Source: Betaproteobacteria bacterium
GTDB lineage: Bacteria; Pseudomonadota; Gammaproteobacteria; Burkholderiales; Casimicrobiaceae
Reading direction: 5' to 3'
Assembly (NCBI GenBank): GCA_009778785.1
Contig: WRFN01000001.1
Coordinates: forward strand, 248,001-312,000
Length of the DNA: 64,000 bases
Shown here: one piece after another, positions 36,698 through 45,072 of the stretch
Numbering within the stretch: position 1 is the first letter of the stretch
Layout: each line of letters opens with the position of its first letter
The notes under the pieces: model-generated
Seen by the model: only the letters and a program-made list of their open reading frames with translations
The model's database searches: none
What the model was told of the DNA's origin: nothing
Translations under genes and position numbers: made by a program

Positions 36698-38581
36698 ATG
36701 TTGCTGCAAATTTCCGAACCGGACAGTCAGGAGAACCCCGCGCCTTCGCGTGAGCGCAAACGCGCGGCGGGAATCGATTTGGGAACGACGCATTCGCTGG
36801 TGGCGAGCATGCCGCAAGGCGTGGCGACGGTTTTGCCCGACGAGAAAGGGCGAGTGTTGTTGCCGTCGGTGGTTCGCTATGGCGAAGCCGGAGAGGTGGC
36901 GGTGGGCTACAGCGCGTTGCCGTGGCAGGCGCGTGACGCCGCCAACACGATTGCGTCGGTCAAGCGCTTGATGGGACGCGGCTTGGACGATCTTGGCGAC
37001 GTGCGGCAGTTTCCGTATCAGTGGGCGGAAACGTCGGGCATGGTGCGTTTGAAAACGCGCGCCGGCGAAAAGAATCCGGTGGAAATTTCCGCCGAAATTT
37101 TGAAAGTGTTGCGCATGCGCGCCGAAGCGCAGTTGGGCGGCGCGCTTGAAGGCGTGGTGGTAACCGTGCCGGCGTACTTCGATGATGCGCAGCGGCAAGC
37201 GACGAAAGAAGCGGCGCGTTTGGCGGGACTGAATGTGTTGCGCTTGTTGAACGAGCCGACGGCGGCGGCGATTGCTTACGGCCTTGATCAGGGCGCCGAA
37301 GGTGTTTACGTTGTTTACGATTTGGGTGGCGGCACTTTCGACGTTTCCGTTTTGCGTTTGTCGCGCGGCGTGTTTGAAGTGCTGGCGACGCACGGCGATT
37401 CGGCGCTGGGTGGTGATGACTTCGATCATCGCGTTTTTTGCTGGATTCTCGAAGCCGCCGATTTACCGCCGCTGGCGGCGGAGGATGTTCGCTTGCTGTC
37501 AACGGTGGCGCGACGCGCCAAGGAAACATTGACGCAATACGAAACCGCGCCGGTGGTGGCGACGCTATCGACGGGCGACAAAGTGGAATTGACGCTGACC
37601 ATCGAAAAGTTTACCGAGATGACGCGGCATCTGGTGCAGAAAACATTGACGCCGCTCAAGCGCGCGCTGCGTGATGCCAAACTGTCGATTGAAGACATCA
37701 AGGGTGTGGTACTGGTTGGCGGCGCGACGCGAATGCCGCAAATTCGTCAGACAGTCGCCGAATTTTTCAAACAACCGCCGTTGCTCAATCTGAATCCCGA
37801 CGAAGTGGTGGCGCTCGGCGCGGCGATTCAAGCCAACGCGCTGGTCGGCAATCGCAGCCTCGACAGCGGCGAGGATTGGTTATTGCTCGATGTCACGCCG
37901 CTGTCGCTCGGTCTGGAAACGATGGGCGGGTTGGTTGAAAAAATCGTGCCGCGCAACGCCAGCATTCCGCTGACGCGAGCGCAGGATTTCACGACATTCA
38001 AAGACGGGCAAACCGCGCTGGCGATTCATGTGGTGCAGGGCGAGCGCGAGAAGGTGAGCGATTGTCGCTCGCTGGCGCGCTTTGAGTTGCGCGGTATTCC
38101 GCCGATGGTGGCGGGTGCGGCGCGCATTCGCATCACGTTTCAGATCGACGCCGATGGTTTGTTGTCGGTGTCGGCGCGCGAACAAACGACAGGCGTCGAA
38201 GCTTCAGTGGTGGTGAAGCCGTCGTATGGTTTGAACGAAAGCGAAGTCGCGCGGATGCTCGAAGATTCGTTGGCGCACGCGCGCGATGATATGCAGGCGC
38301 GGGCGCTGGTGGAAACACAGGTCGAAGCCGACCAACTGATCGAGTTGACGCAACATGCGTTGGCCGAAGACGGCGATTTGTTGAGCGCTGCCGAGCGCGC
38401 CGCCATCGACGCGGTGCTGGCGGAACTGGCGCAGTGTCGGCAAGGGCAGGAACTCAACGCCTTGCGTTTGGCGCTGGCGAAAGCGAATCGGGCGACAGCG
38501 GAATTTGCGGGACGAAGAATGGATAGCACCGTAAAGAAAGCGCTGACCGGCAAGCGCGTTGACAGCGTGATTCAGGAGTAA
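36698..38581 (+). CDS. hscA: Fe-S assembly chaperone HscA (Hsp70 family)
   Basis: HscA is a specialised Hsp70 that binds the LPPVK motif of IscU and drives cluster transfer. The 627-residue protein has the Hsp70 ATPase domain ([72 protein letters not shown]) and the substrate domain ([25 protein letters not shown]). It is closer to HscA than DnaK in length, in lacking a Gly-rich DnaK C-terminus, and in context. It is flanked tightly by hscB and fdx. Confidence 0.96.
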   Translation: MLLQISEPDSQENPAPSRERKRAAGIDLGTTHSLVASMPQGVATVLPDEKGRVLLPSVVRYGEAGEVAVGYSALPWQARDAANTIASVKRLMGRGLDDLGDVRQFPYQWAETSGMVRLKTRAGEKNPVEISAEILKVLRMRAEAQLGGALEGVVVTVPAYFDDAQRQATKEAARLAGLNVLRLLNEPTAAAIAYGLDQGAEGVYVVYDLGGGTFDVSVLRLSRGVFEVLATHGDSALGGDDFDHRVFCWILEAADLPPLAAEDVRLLSTVARRAKETLTQYETAPVVATLSTGDKVELTLTIEKFTEMTRHLVQKTLTPLKRALRDAKLSIEDIKGVVLVGGATRMPQIRQTVAEFFKQPPLLNLNPDEVVALGAAIQANALVGNRSLDSGEDWLLLDVTPLSLGLETMGGLVEKIVPRNASIPLTRAQDFTTFKDGQTALAIHVVQGEREKVSDCRSLARFELRGIPPMVAGAARIRITFQIDADGLLSVSAREQTTGVEASVVVKPSYGLNESEVARMLEDSLAHARDDMQARALVETQVEADQLIELTQHALAEDGDLLSAAERAAIDAVLAELAQCRQGQELNALRLALAKANRATAEFAGRRMDSTVKKALTGKRVDSVIQE

Positions 38582-38587
38582 CACATC

Positions 38588-38923
38588 ATGCCGACCATCA
38601 CTGTATTGCCGCATCCGGAGTGGTGCAAAGAAGGCGCTTCGTTCGAGGCGCAGCCGGGGGAGTCGCTGCTCGATGCGTTGCTGGCGCACGGCGTCAACGT
38701 TGAGCACGCTTGCGAAAAAGCCTGCGCGTGCACGACTTGCCATGTGATCGTCCGACAAGGATTTGACTCGCTGGATGACCCCAGCGAGAAAGAAGAAGAT
38801 ATGCTCGACCGTGCCTGGGGCCTTACCGCAACATCGCGGCTTTCCTGCCAGATGCGGGTTGGTACGGATTCGCTGGAAATCGAATTGCCGCGCTATACTA
38901 TCAACCATGCGAAAGAGAAATGA
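38588..38923 (+). CDS. fdx: Isc [2Fe-2S] ferredoxin
   Basis: This adrenodoxin-type ferredoxin supplies electrons for cluster assembly on IscU. The 111-residue protein has cluster ligands Cys42, Cys48, Cys51 and Cys87 (ACEKACACTTCHVIV; SRLSCQMRVG), the same positions as in E. coli Fdx, plus the extra conserved Cys46. It begins 6 bases after hscA. Confidence 0.96.
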   Translation: MPTITVLPHPEWCKEGASFEAQPGESLLDALLAHGVNVEHACEKACACTTCHVIVRQGFDSLDDPSEKEEDMLDRAWGLTATSRLSCQMRVGTDSLEIELPRYTINHAKEK

Positions 38924-38944
38924 TAGGGAAAGTGAGGTCTGATC

Positions 38945-39151
38945 GTGGCGGCGAAATTAACCTGGCAGGACACTTACGACATCGCTGAAGCGTTGGCCGA
39001 CGCGCACGAAGAAATCGACCCGCGCACCATTCGCTACACCGATTTGCATCGGTGGATTTGCGAGTTGCCGGATTTTGGCGATGATCCCGACGCAAGCAAC
39101 GAGCGCATTCTCGAAGCCATTCAGTTGGCGTGGATCGACGAAGCGGGCTGA
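38945..39151 (+). CDS. iscX: IscX (YfhJ) Fe-S assembly protein
   Basis: IscX is a small acidic protein that binds IscS and iron and modulates cluster assembly. The 68-residue protein shows the family pattern [22 protein letters not shown], then [32 protein letters not shown]. It is the last gene of the isc operon, 21 bases after fdx. The following 123 bases before the convergent lipoprotein gene hold no terminator that I can identify. Confidence 0.95.
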   Translation: MAAKLTWQDTYDIAEALADAHEEIDPRTIRYTDLHRWICELPDFGDDPDASNERILEAIQLAWIDEAG

Positions 39152-39274
39152 TTTTCAGGGGTCAGATGTAGGGGCAGGTTTAAGACCCGCTCGTACGTAC
39201 ATAGGAGGTATGGCGTTGCGCGTTTGCAGCATGGGTTTCGCCACGTTCACTTACTCTGCGCGAGCCATCGGCGC

Positions 39275-39760
39275 TCAATTCTTTTGTTTTATATAAAAGA
39301 TTGCCCCATAGTAATAGGTGCTACATTCTGTCCAATAATAGTAACAATTGAGACCCGTTAAGCTGTCAGGATCAGGATTACAAATTGCCGTTTCGCAAGA
39401 TACATTTCCCTTGAATCGTGGGCTAAACACAATCGCCAAATCTGCGCCGATTTTTTTGGCCACTTCTGTGGGGGAACCAGGAGTGATGGTCCAATTCGGG
39501 CTGCCGCCGGAGAAGAATGAACTGCCGATTTCGATAAAGCCGGGTTTTGATACTGCATTAACAGGCAAGCCGCGTTCGTTCAGTTGATCGCCTTTTTCAA
39601 TAAGGGGCGGGTTGTTTGGCGGACTGGCTCGCAGCGAGGCAATTTTCTCCGGGGTCATTCCTTCCACAGGTTGGTAGTAATCGCCATACATACCTGCGCA
39701 GCCGGTGAGCGCCGCCGCGCACAAGAGCAGCAAAAAGGCTTCATGATGGATCTTTTTCAT
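39275..39760 (-). CDS. Putative lipoprotein, function unknown
   Basis: I do not recognise a named family. From the ATG at 39760 (AAGGAG 7 bases upstream) the protein is 161 residues, with a signal peptide and lipobox LLLLCAAALTGCAGM; Cys21 would be lipidated. The mature part has a proline/asparagine-rich segment (RASPPNNPPLIEKGD), a region VAKKIGADLAIVFSPRFKG, and a tyrosine- and cysteine-rich end (NCYYYWTECSTYYYGAIFYIKQ). The AIFYIK end suggests a beta-strand core. It lies between iscX (convergent) and the TRAP genes and shows no operon partner. Confidence 0.7.
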   Translation of the reverse strand: MKKIHHEAFLLLLCAAALTGCAGMYGDYYQPVEGMTPEKIASLRASPPNNPPLIEKGDQLNERGLPVNAVSKPGFIEIGSSFFSGGSPNWTITPGSPTEVAKKIGADLAIVFSPRFKGNVSCETAICNPDPDSLTGLNCYYYWTECSTYYYGAIFYIKQKN

Positions 39761-39897
39761 GGGGTGCTCCTTTTGCAAGGGTTGTCAGTACATGGCGCCA
39801 GTATAGGAAGTCGAGAGTTAAGGGGAGTTAAAGTAATGTAAAGATAAGGTAAAAATGGGCGAATGGATATTCATATGAAGATTTGTTTGCCAGCTTT

Positions 39898-39926
39898 CTC
39901 CTCTCCCCTTGCTTGCAGGAGAGGAG
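39898..39926. terminator. Hairpin downstream of dctM
   Basis: CTCCTCTCC (39898-39906) and GGAGAGGAG (39918-39926) form a perfect 9-bp stem around an 11-base loop, 60 bases after the dctM stop. No T-run follows on the minus strand. It belongs to the same CTCTCCC/GGGAGAG hairpin type as 18209-18232. Confidence 0.45.
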
Positions 39927-39987
39927 CTATGGGCGAGGGCGACCGAAGGCGGTCGTCCTCACATGGCTGATACCTGATTCCTGAAAC

Positions 39988-41271
39988 TCACATCATCCCC
40001 GCCGTTCTCGGCAGCCACAGCGAGATGATCGGAACGTAGGTGACGAGAGCCAGAAACACCAGCATCGTCAGCAGCCATGGCCACACGGCGATGGTTAGCT
40101 CGGTTATCCCCATCTTGGTAATCCCCGAAGCGACGTACAGGTTAAGCCCTACCGGCGGGTGACACATGCCTACTTCCATGTTGACGACGATCAGCACGCC
40201 GAAGTGAATCGGGTCGATGCCGAGTTTCATCGCAATCGGGAAAAGAATCGGCGCCATGATGAGAACGATGGACGACGGCTCCATGAAGTTGCCGGCGGCG
40301 AGCAGCACGACGTTGACGACGAGCAGGAAGGCGATGACGCCGAGGCCGTGCGAGAGGATCCATTCGCTCATGACTTGCGGAATGTTTTCCGACGCCATCA
40401 GGAACGAGAACAGCGCCGCGTTGGTGATGATGTAGAGCAGCATCGCCGACATGTTGGCGGAGGCCAGCAGTACTTTCGGCACGTCTTTCAGCGACATGTC
40501 TTTATAGACGAACACCGAGATGAAGAAAGCGTAAACGGCGCTCATCGCCGCCGCTTCGGTCGGCGTGAATTTGCCGGTGTAAATGCCGCCCATCACGATC
40601 ACGATCAGCATCAAGCCCCAAACGCTTTTCCAGAAAGCGCGATTGACTTCCTTGAAGCTGGCGCGGGGCATGCGCGGGTAGTCGAATTTGCGGGCGCGGT
40701 ACCATGTCGTCGTGCCGAGCATGGTGGCGAGGATCAGCCCCGGGATCACGCCGGCCATGAACAGCGCGCCGACCGAAGTGTTGGTGGCGACCGAATACAT
40801 GACCATCACAATGGACGGCGGAATCAGAATGCCGAGCGCTCCCGAAGTGGTGACGACGCCGGCGCCGAAACGCGGCGGAAATCCTTGCTTGGCCATCGCC
40901 GGCAGCAGGATTGCGCCGATGGCGACGACGGTGGCCGGACTCGATCCCGACACTGCCGCGAACAACGCGCAAGCAACGACGCCGGCCAGCCCCAGACCGC
41001 CGTGCCAGTGGCCGACGACCGAAGTGGCGAAGTTGATGATTCGTCGGGCGACACCACCGTGCGTTAAAAAGTTGCCCGCCAGAATGAAGAACGGGATCGC
41101 CATGATCTCGAATTTTTCGATGCCGGTGAACAATTTCATCGCCACGGCTTCGATCGGCACCTGCGTCATCAGGTAGAGGAAGGAGAGAACGGTCAGCCCC
41201 AGCGATATGGAGATGGGCATCCCCGTCAGCATCAGGGCGATGAGCAATCCGAAAATGATGACGCCGTTCAT
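39988..41271 (-). CDS. dctM: TRAP transporter large permease (DctM family)
   Basis: DctM is the channel subunit of a tripartite ATP-independent periplasmic transporter that uses a Na+ or H+ gradient. The 427-residue protein has about twelve membrane spans and the family segments FFILAGNFLTHGGVARRIINFA, LAGVVACALFAAVSGSSPATVVAIG, GILIPPSIVMVMYSVATNTSVG and FMEPSSIVLIMAPILFPIAMKLG. Its start overlaps the dctQ stop by 4 bases, implying coupled translation. The substrate is likely a C4-dicarboxylate or similar organic acid, but this cannot be read from the permease. Confidence 0.95.
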   Translation of the reverse strand: MNGVIIFGLLIALMLTGMPISISLGLTVLSFLYLMTQVPIEAVAMKLFTGIEKFEIMAIPFFILAGNFLTHGGVARRIINFATSVVGHWHGGLGLAGVVACALFAAVSGSSPATVVAIGAILLPAMAKQGFPPRFGAGVVTTSGALGILIPPSIVMVMYSVATNTSVGALFMAGVIPGLILATMLGTTTWYRARKFDYPRMPRASFKEVNRAFWKSVWGLMLIVIVMGGIYTGKFTPTEAAAMSAVYAFFISVFVYKDMSLKDVPKVLLASANMSAMLLYIITNAALFSFLMASENIPQVMSEWILSHGLGVIAFLLVVNVVLLAAGNFMEPSSIVLIMAPILFPIAMKLGIDPIHFGVLIVVNMEVGMCHPPVGLNLYVASGITKMGITELTIAVWPWLLTMLVFLALVTYVPIISLWLPRTAGMM

Positions 41272-41891
41272 GAGCGGTTCTCCCCTTTGTCGCGGGCGTT
41301 ATCGGCCGCGGAATCTTTCTTTACTTCTTCTTCAAGCCCTTCGACGTGAGAATTGTCGTGCTGCGGCAATTCGCCGGTTCGCGCAAAAGTCCAAGCCACT
41401 TGCAGGAAGCGGAAACACATCAGATAAGAGCCAAGCGGAATCGCCAGATAAACGATCCACATCGGCATTTCCAGATCGGGCGAGACTTGATCGGTGTGCG
41501 CCAGACCCCAGACAAACTTGACGCCCATCGTACCGATGGTGCCGGTGAAAAAAGCGCCGGCAGCCATACCGAACAAAACGAACCAGTAACGAACATTGTC
41601 TTTGAGGCGGTTGATGAGAACGTCAACGCCGACGTGAATGCCGGTGCGCACGCCGTAAGCGGCGCCGAATTTGGCCATCCACACGAACATGTAAATGCAC
41701 AATTCCTGCGCCCAGGCGAGGTTCAACGACAACAGCCAGTCTTGCACATAGGGCAGGTGCCCGATGAACGAACTTGCCGCCAGATAGCGGTGCAACACGG
41801 CCACAAAAATAATCAGCGTCGCCAGCGCCATCAGCGTGGAGACGATGAATTCTTCGAGGCGGTTGAGAAGGGTGTTGAGCAGCTTCAACAT
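41268..41891 (-). CDS. dctQ: TRAP transporter small permease (DctQ family)
   Basis: DctQ is the small membrane subunit that pairs with DctM. The 207-residue protein has four membrane spans, with the second pair around VLFGMAAGAFFTGTIGTMGVKFVWG and VYLAIPLGSYLMCFRFLQVAW, and the segment WAQELCIYMFVWMAKFGAAYGVRTGIHVGVDVL, characteristic of DctQ. It has a long charged C-terminal tail. It follows dctP after an 86-base gap that contains a strong hairpin and overlaps dctM. Confidence 0.93.
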   Translation of the reverse strand: MLKLLNTLLNRLEEFIVSTLMALATLIIFVAVLHRYLAASSFIGHLPYVQDWLLSLNLAWAQELCIYMFVWMAKFGAAYGVRTGIHVGVDVLINRLKDNVRYWFVLFGMAAGAFFTGTIGTMGVKFVWGLAHTDQVSPDLEMPMWIVYLAIPLGSYLMCFRFLQVAWTFARTGELPQHDNSHVEGLEEEVKKDSAADNARDKGENRS

Positions 41892-41916
41892 GGGTTTCTT
41901 TATTTTCTGCTACGTC

Positions 41917-41958
41917 AACACCCGCGCTCGCCGGTCAGCAACCAACGGCGCGGGTGTT
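41917..41958 (-). promoter_or_regulatory. Intercistronic hairpin between dctP and dctQ
   Basis: AACACCCGCGC (41917-41927) and GCGCGGGTGTT (41948-41958) form a perfect 11-bp stem with a 20-base loop. No T-run follows in the direction of transcription. Such structures after a binding-protein gene often protect its mRNA and reduce expression of the downstream permeases. Confidence 0.6.
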
Positions 41959-41977
41959 GTTTCACGAAGTGAGCAAC

Positions 41978-42985
41978 TTATTGTTGTCCGGTAGCTTTGT
42001 AGAAATCGTTGATGATTTCCTTGCCGATTCTCGGCTCGACCTCTTTGTGTACCGGCTTCAACGCCGCGATCCACGCTTTGCGTTCTTCTTCGGTCGGCGT
42101 GTAGATTTCGGTGCGACCGGACGCCTTGATTGCCGCCAGCGCGTCGTCGTTGTCTTTCTTGGCGATTTCGTTGTTGTACTCGGTGGCTTCTACCATCGCC
42201 TGATCCAGAATTTTGCGAATGTCGGGCGGCAGACCTTCCCAGAATTTCTTGTTGACGATCACCGCGTAGCCGAGGTAACCGTGGTTGGTCAGAGTGCAGT
42301 ATTTCTGCACTTCGTGCATCTTCTGCGTGTACATATTCGACGGCGGATTCTCGGTGCCGTCAACGACGCCGGTTTGCAGTGCCTGATAGACTTCGGAGAA
42401 CGCCATGACCTGCGGAATGGCTTTCAGCGCGCGCATCTGCGCGTCGAGCACTTTCGACGACTGGATGCGAACTTTCAATCCCCTCATGTCTTCCGGTCGC
42501 TTGAGAGGTTTGTTGGCGCTCATGACCTTGAAGCCGTTGTCCCAGTAAGCCAGACCGAGAATGCCTTTCGGTTCAAGCAGCTTGAGCAGCTTGGCGCCGG
42601 CAGGGCCGGTGGTGACTTTGTGCAGCGCTTCGTAATCCTGAAGAATGTACGGAACGTCGAAGACTTCAAACTCCTTGACGCCGAGTGGACCGAATTTGGC
42701 CAGCGACGGCGCCAGCATCTGCACCGAGCCTAATTGCAGCGCTTCCATTTCTTCCTTGTCTTTGTACAGCGCGCTGTTGGCGTAAACCTCGACCTTGACG
42801 CGACCGTTCGTGCGTTCTTCAGCAAGTTTCTTGAAATATTCGGCGGCTTTTCCCTTCGGAGTATCCGTCGCCACGACGTGGCTGAATTTGATCACGATGG
42901 GCTGCGCTGTGGTTTGCGCTTGCGAAGCGGAAACCATCAGTGCACACATGCTCATGAACGCGATAAACAGTGAAATTTTTTTCAT
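41978..42985 (-). CDS. dctP: TRAP transporter substrate-binding protein (DctP family)
   Basis: DctP is the periplasmic receptor that delivers the solute to DctQM. The 335-residue protein has a signal peptide (MKKISLFIAFMSMCALMVSASQA) and the DctP fold: IVIKFSHVVATDTPKGKAAEYF, a central region with GLKVRIQSSKVLDAQM (the conserved arginine that binds the substrate carboxylate) and AFSEVYQALQTGVVDGTENPP. This last stretch is close to C4-dicarboxylate-type DctP proteins, so succinate, fumarate or malate is a reasonable guess. A very strong AGGAGG lies 6 bases before the start. Confidence 0.94.
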   Translation of the reverse strand: MKKISLFIAFMSMCALMVSASQAQTTAQPIVIKFSHVVATDTPKGKAAEYFKKLAEERTNGRVKVEVYANSALYKDKEEMEALQLGSVQMLAPSLAKFGPLGVKEFEVFDVPYILQDYEALHKVTTGPAGAKLLKLLEPKGILGLAYWDNGFKVMSANKPLKRPEDMRGLKVRIQSSKVLDAQMRALKAIPQVMAFSEVYQALQTGVVDGTENPPSNMYTQKMHEVQKYCTLTNHGYLGYAVIVNKKFWEGLPPDIRKILDQAMVEATEYNNEIAKKDNDDALAAIKASGRTEIYTPTEEERKAWIAALKPVHKEVEPRIGKEIINDFYKATGQQ

Positions 42986-43329
42986 TAAAGCCTCCTTTGC
43001 TTGTACTCAACAACGAAACAGATTCTCATGGAAACCGCCGACTGGGCGGTTTCTTGCGACGAATACCCATGACATCAAGCAGGGTATGACGACAAGCGTC
43101 ACGCATCCTCAATGAGGTTCTATGAAAGAATACCGTAAAAAGAGGCCATCGCGCCCCTGCGGGCAGAAATTTTTTGGAGAATGGCATGGAAAAATCATGG
43201 GAAACGCATGAGAACCGTTGATCCCTTCTCATCCATTCGGGCTGAGCTTGTCGAAGCCCCAAGAATACGCCGTTTGCCTTTCGACAAGCTCAGGGCGAAC
43301 GGAAGGAGTCATAGGAGAAACGGCGTTAT
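42986..43329. other. Intergenic region upstream of dctP
   Basis: This 344-base gap separates two leftward genes, dctP and ETF-QO. It holds a perfect 9-bp hairpin (GAAACCGCC at 43031-43039 with GGCGGTTTC at 43045-43053) that lies in the probable dctP leader, and a full copy of the 70-bp dispersed repeat at 43234-43302, close to the ETF-QO stop. I could not place the dctP promoter with confidence. Confidence 0.5.
43234..43302. repeat. 70-bp dispersed inverted repeat, copy 2
   Basis: The unit begins CATTCGGGCTGAGCTTGTCG and ends TTCGACAAGCTCAGGGCGAA. It matches 31685-31754 along its whole length with few changes and sits just behind the ETF-QO gene, where it may help end the transcript. Confidence 0.8.
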
Positions 43330-45000
43330 TTACAGGGAATAACTCGGCCCGTTGCCGCCTTCCGGCGGCGTCCAGAGGATGTTAAGCGACGGGTCTTTGA
43401 TATCGCAGGTCTTGCAATGCAGGCAGTTGGCAGCGTGGATGCGCAGGGTCGATGACGCGCCGGACTGCCGGTATTCATAAACGCCCGCCGGACAATACAG
43501 CCGTTCGGGGCCGCCGTAATGCGGCAGGATGAGACGCTCGGGCAGGTCGGGATCGCTCAAGCGCAAATGACACAGTTGGTTTTCCTCGTGCTGCGTGCCG
43601 CTCAGATAAAGCGACGAGGCGCGGTCAAAGGTGGTGATGTGGTCATAGGGCGGATAGGTGAGCGACGGCATTTCGGCGACGGCGCGCAGCGCTTGATGGT
43701 CGGGCATCTCATGTTGCAAAGTCCACGGAAACAAGCGGCCCAGCTTGAACTGTTGCGCCCAGAGGAAGATGCCGGCTTCCAGCATGCCGCGAGCGAAACC
43801 GTGTCGCAAACAAGGCTTGATGTTGCGCGTGGCGTACAACTCGTCATAGACCCAGGAGGCGCGCAGAGCGTCGTCGTACTCCCGCAGCGTGTCGTTGGCT
43901 CGATTTTGGGCGATCGCGTTGACCGCCGCTTCCGCCGCCAGCATCGCGCTCTTCATCGACGTGTGAATGCCTTGCATGCGGGGCAAGTTGACCATTCCCG
44001 CCGCCTCGCCGACCAGCGCGCCGCCCGGAAACGCCAGTCTTGGCAGCGATTGCAGCCCGCCGCTGGTCAGCGTGCGGGCGCCGAAGCCCACCCGCTCGCC
44101 GCCTTGCAACAGGGTTCTCAGCATCGGGTGTGTCTTGAGACGCTGGAACTCATCGAACGGCGACAATGACGGGTTTTCGTAATCGAGGTGGACGACCAGC
44201 CCGACGGCAATGTGCTGATCGTGCAAATGGTAGATGAAACCGCCGCCGCTGGCGCGGTCGGCGAGCGGCCAGCCCATGAGGTGAACCGCCTTGCCGGGGC
44301 GGTGTTGACGGGCGGGAATTTGCCAAAGCTCGCGGAAACCGAGGCCGTATTTCTGCGGCGCGACGCCGTCGCGCAGTTGAAAACGCTCCTCGATCAAACG
44401 GCTCAAATGGCCGCGACAACCTTCGGCAAGCAGGGTGTAGCGGGCGCGCAGTTCGACGCCGGGCTGGTAATTGGGCTTGGGAACGCCGCGCTGATCGATG
44501 CCGAAATCGCCGGTGACGACGCCTTTCAGCGGGCTTTGCGCCAAATCATCGTCATACAACGGTTGCGCGGCGACGAAGCCGGTAAAAAGGTCGATGCCGC
44601 AGGCTTCGGCGCGCTCGCCCATCCAGGCGACGAGTCTGTTAAGGCTGATGAGAACGTGCTGTCGATGGCGGATTGGCTTGGGCAGACTCCAGCCCGGAAA
44701 GCGAAACGCCCGCGTCTCGGAGAGCAGACACAGCGATTCGTCGGTGACGGGGTCACGAAACGGCGGCGCCTGCTCGCGCCAATCGGGCAGCAGCTCGTCG
44801 AGGGCGCGCGGATCGAGCAGCGCCCCGGAAAGTGTGTGCGCGCCGAGCGTCGCGCCTTTTTCGACGACGGCAATGCTGATGTCGAAACCGCGATTCAGCG
44901 CGGCTTCTTTGGCGCGCAAAGCGGCTGCCAGCCCGGCCGGGCCGCCGCCGACTATCAGCAAGTCATATTCCATCAATTCGCGTGGTGCAATGACGGTCAT
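43330..45000 (-). CDS. Electron transfer flavoprotein-ubiquinone oxidoreductase
   Basis: ETF-QO takes electrons from reduced ETF (EtfAB) and reduces quinone at the inner membrane, linking acyl-CoA and amino acid oxidation to respiration. From the ATG at 45000 it is 556 residues. The FAD domain opens with EYDLLIVGGGPAGLAAALRAKEAA; the ubiquinone-region motif GGGFIYHLHDQHIAVGLVVHLDYENP and LVGEAAGMVNLPRMQGIHTSMKSG-like segment follow; and the C-terminal [4Fe-4S] motif is NCLHCKTCDIKDPSLNI. An ATG at 44973 (MEYDLL) is an alternative start. It is divergent from the CobD-like gene, with a palindrome in the shared gap. Confidence 0.96.
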   Translation of the reverse strand: MTVIAPRELMEYDLLIVGGGPAGLAAALRAKEAALNRGFDISIAVVEKGATLGAHTLSGALLDPRALDELLPDWREQAPPFRDPVTDESLCLLSETRAFRFPGWSLPKPIRHRQHVLISLNRLVAWMGERAEACGIDLFTGFVAAQPLYDDDLAQSPLKGVVTGDFGIDQRGVPKPNYQPGVELRARYTLLAEGCRGHLSRLIEERFQLRDGVAPQKYGLGFRELWQIPARQHRPGKAVHLMGWPLADRASGGGFIYHLHDQHIAVGLVVHLDYENPSLSPFDEFQRLKTHPMLRTLLQGGERVGFGARTLTSGGLQSLPRLAFPGGALVGEAAGMVNLPRMQGIHTSMKSAMLAAEAAVNAIAQNRANDTLREYDDALRASWVYDELYATRNIKPCLRHGFARGMLEAGIFLWAQQFKLGRLFPWTLQHEMPDHQALRAVAEMPSLTYPPYDHITTFDRASSLYLSGTQHEENQLCHLRLSDPDLPERLILPHYGGPERLYCPAGVYEYRQSGASSTLRIHAANCLHCKTCDIKDPSLNILWTPPEGGNGPSYSL

Positions 45001-45025
45001 GTCAAAAATGGACTGAAACCAAAAC

Positions 45026-45061
45026 ATAATGATTATAATCAAACTGTTTGGACAACAGTTT
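45026..45061. promoter_or_regulatory. Divergent promoter region with a perfect palindrome
   Basis: AAACTGTT-TGGAC-AACAGTTT (45041-45061) is a perfect inverted repeat with 8-base arms. It overlaps a second small palindrome, CAAAC-T-GTTTG (45040-45050). On the minus strand, TTGTCC (45055-45050) and CATTAT (45031-45026) with an 18-base spacer make a plausible ETF-QO promoter, so a protein bound to the palindrome would cover its -35. The regulator is unknown. Confidence 0.5.
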
Positions 45062-45072
45062 TTCAAAACAGC

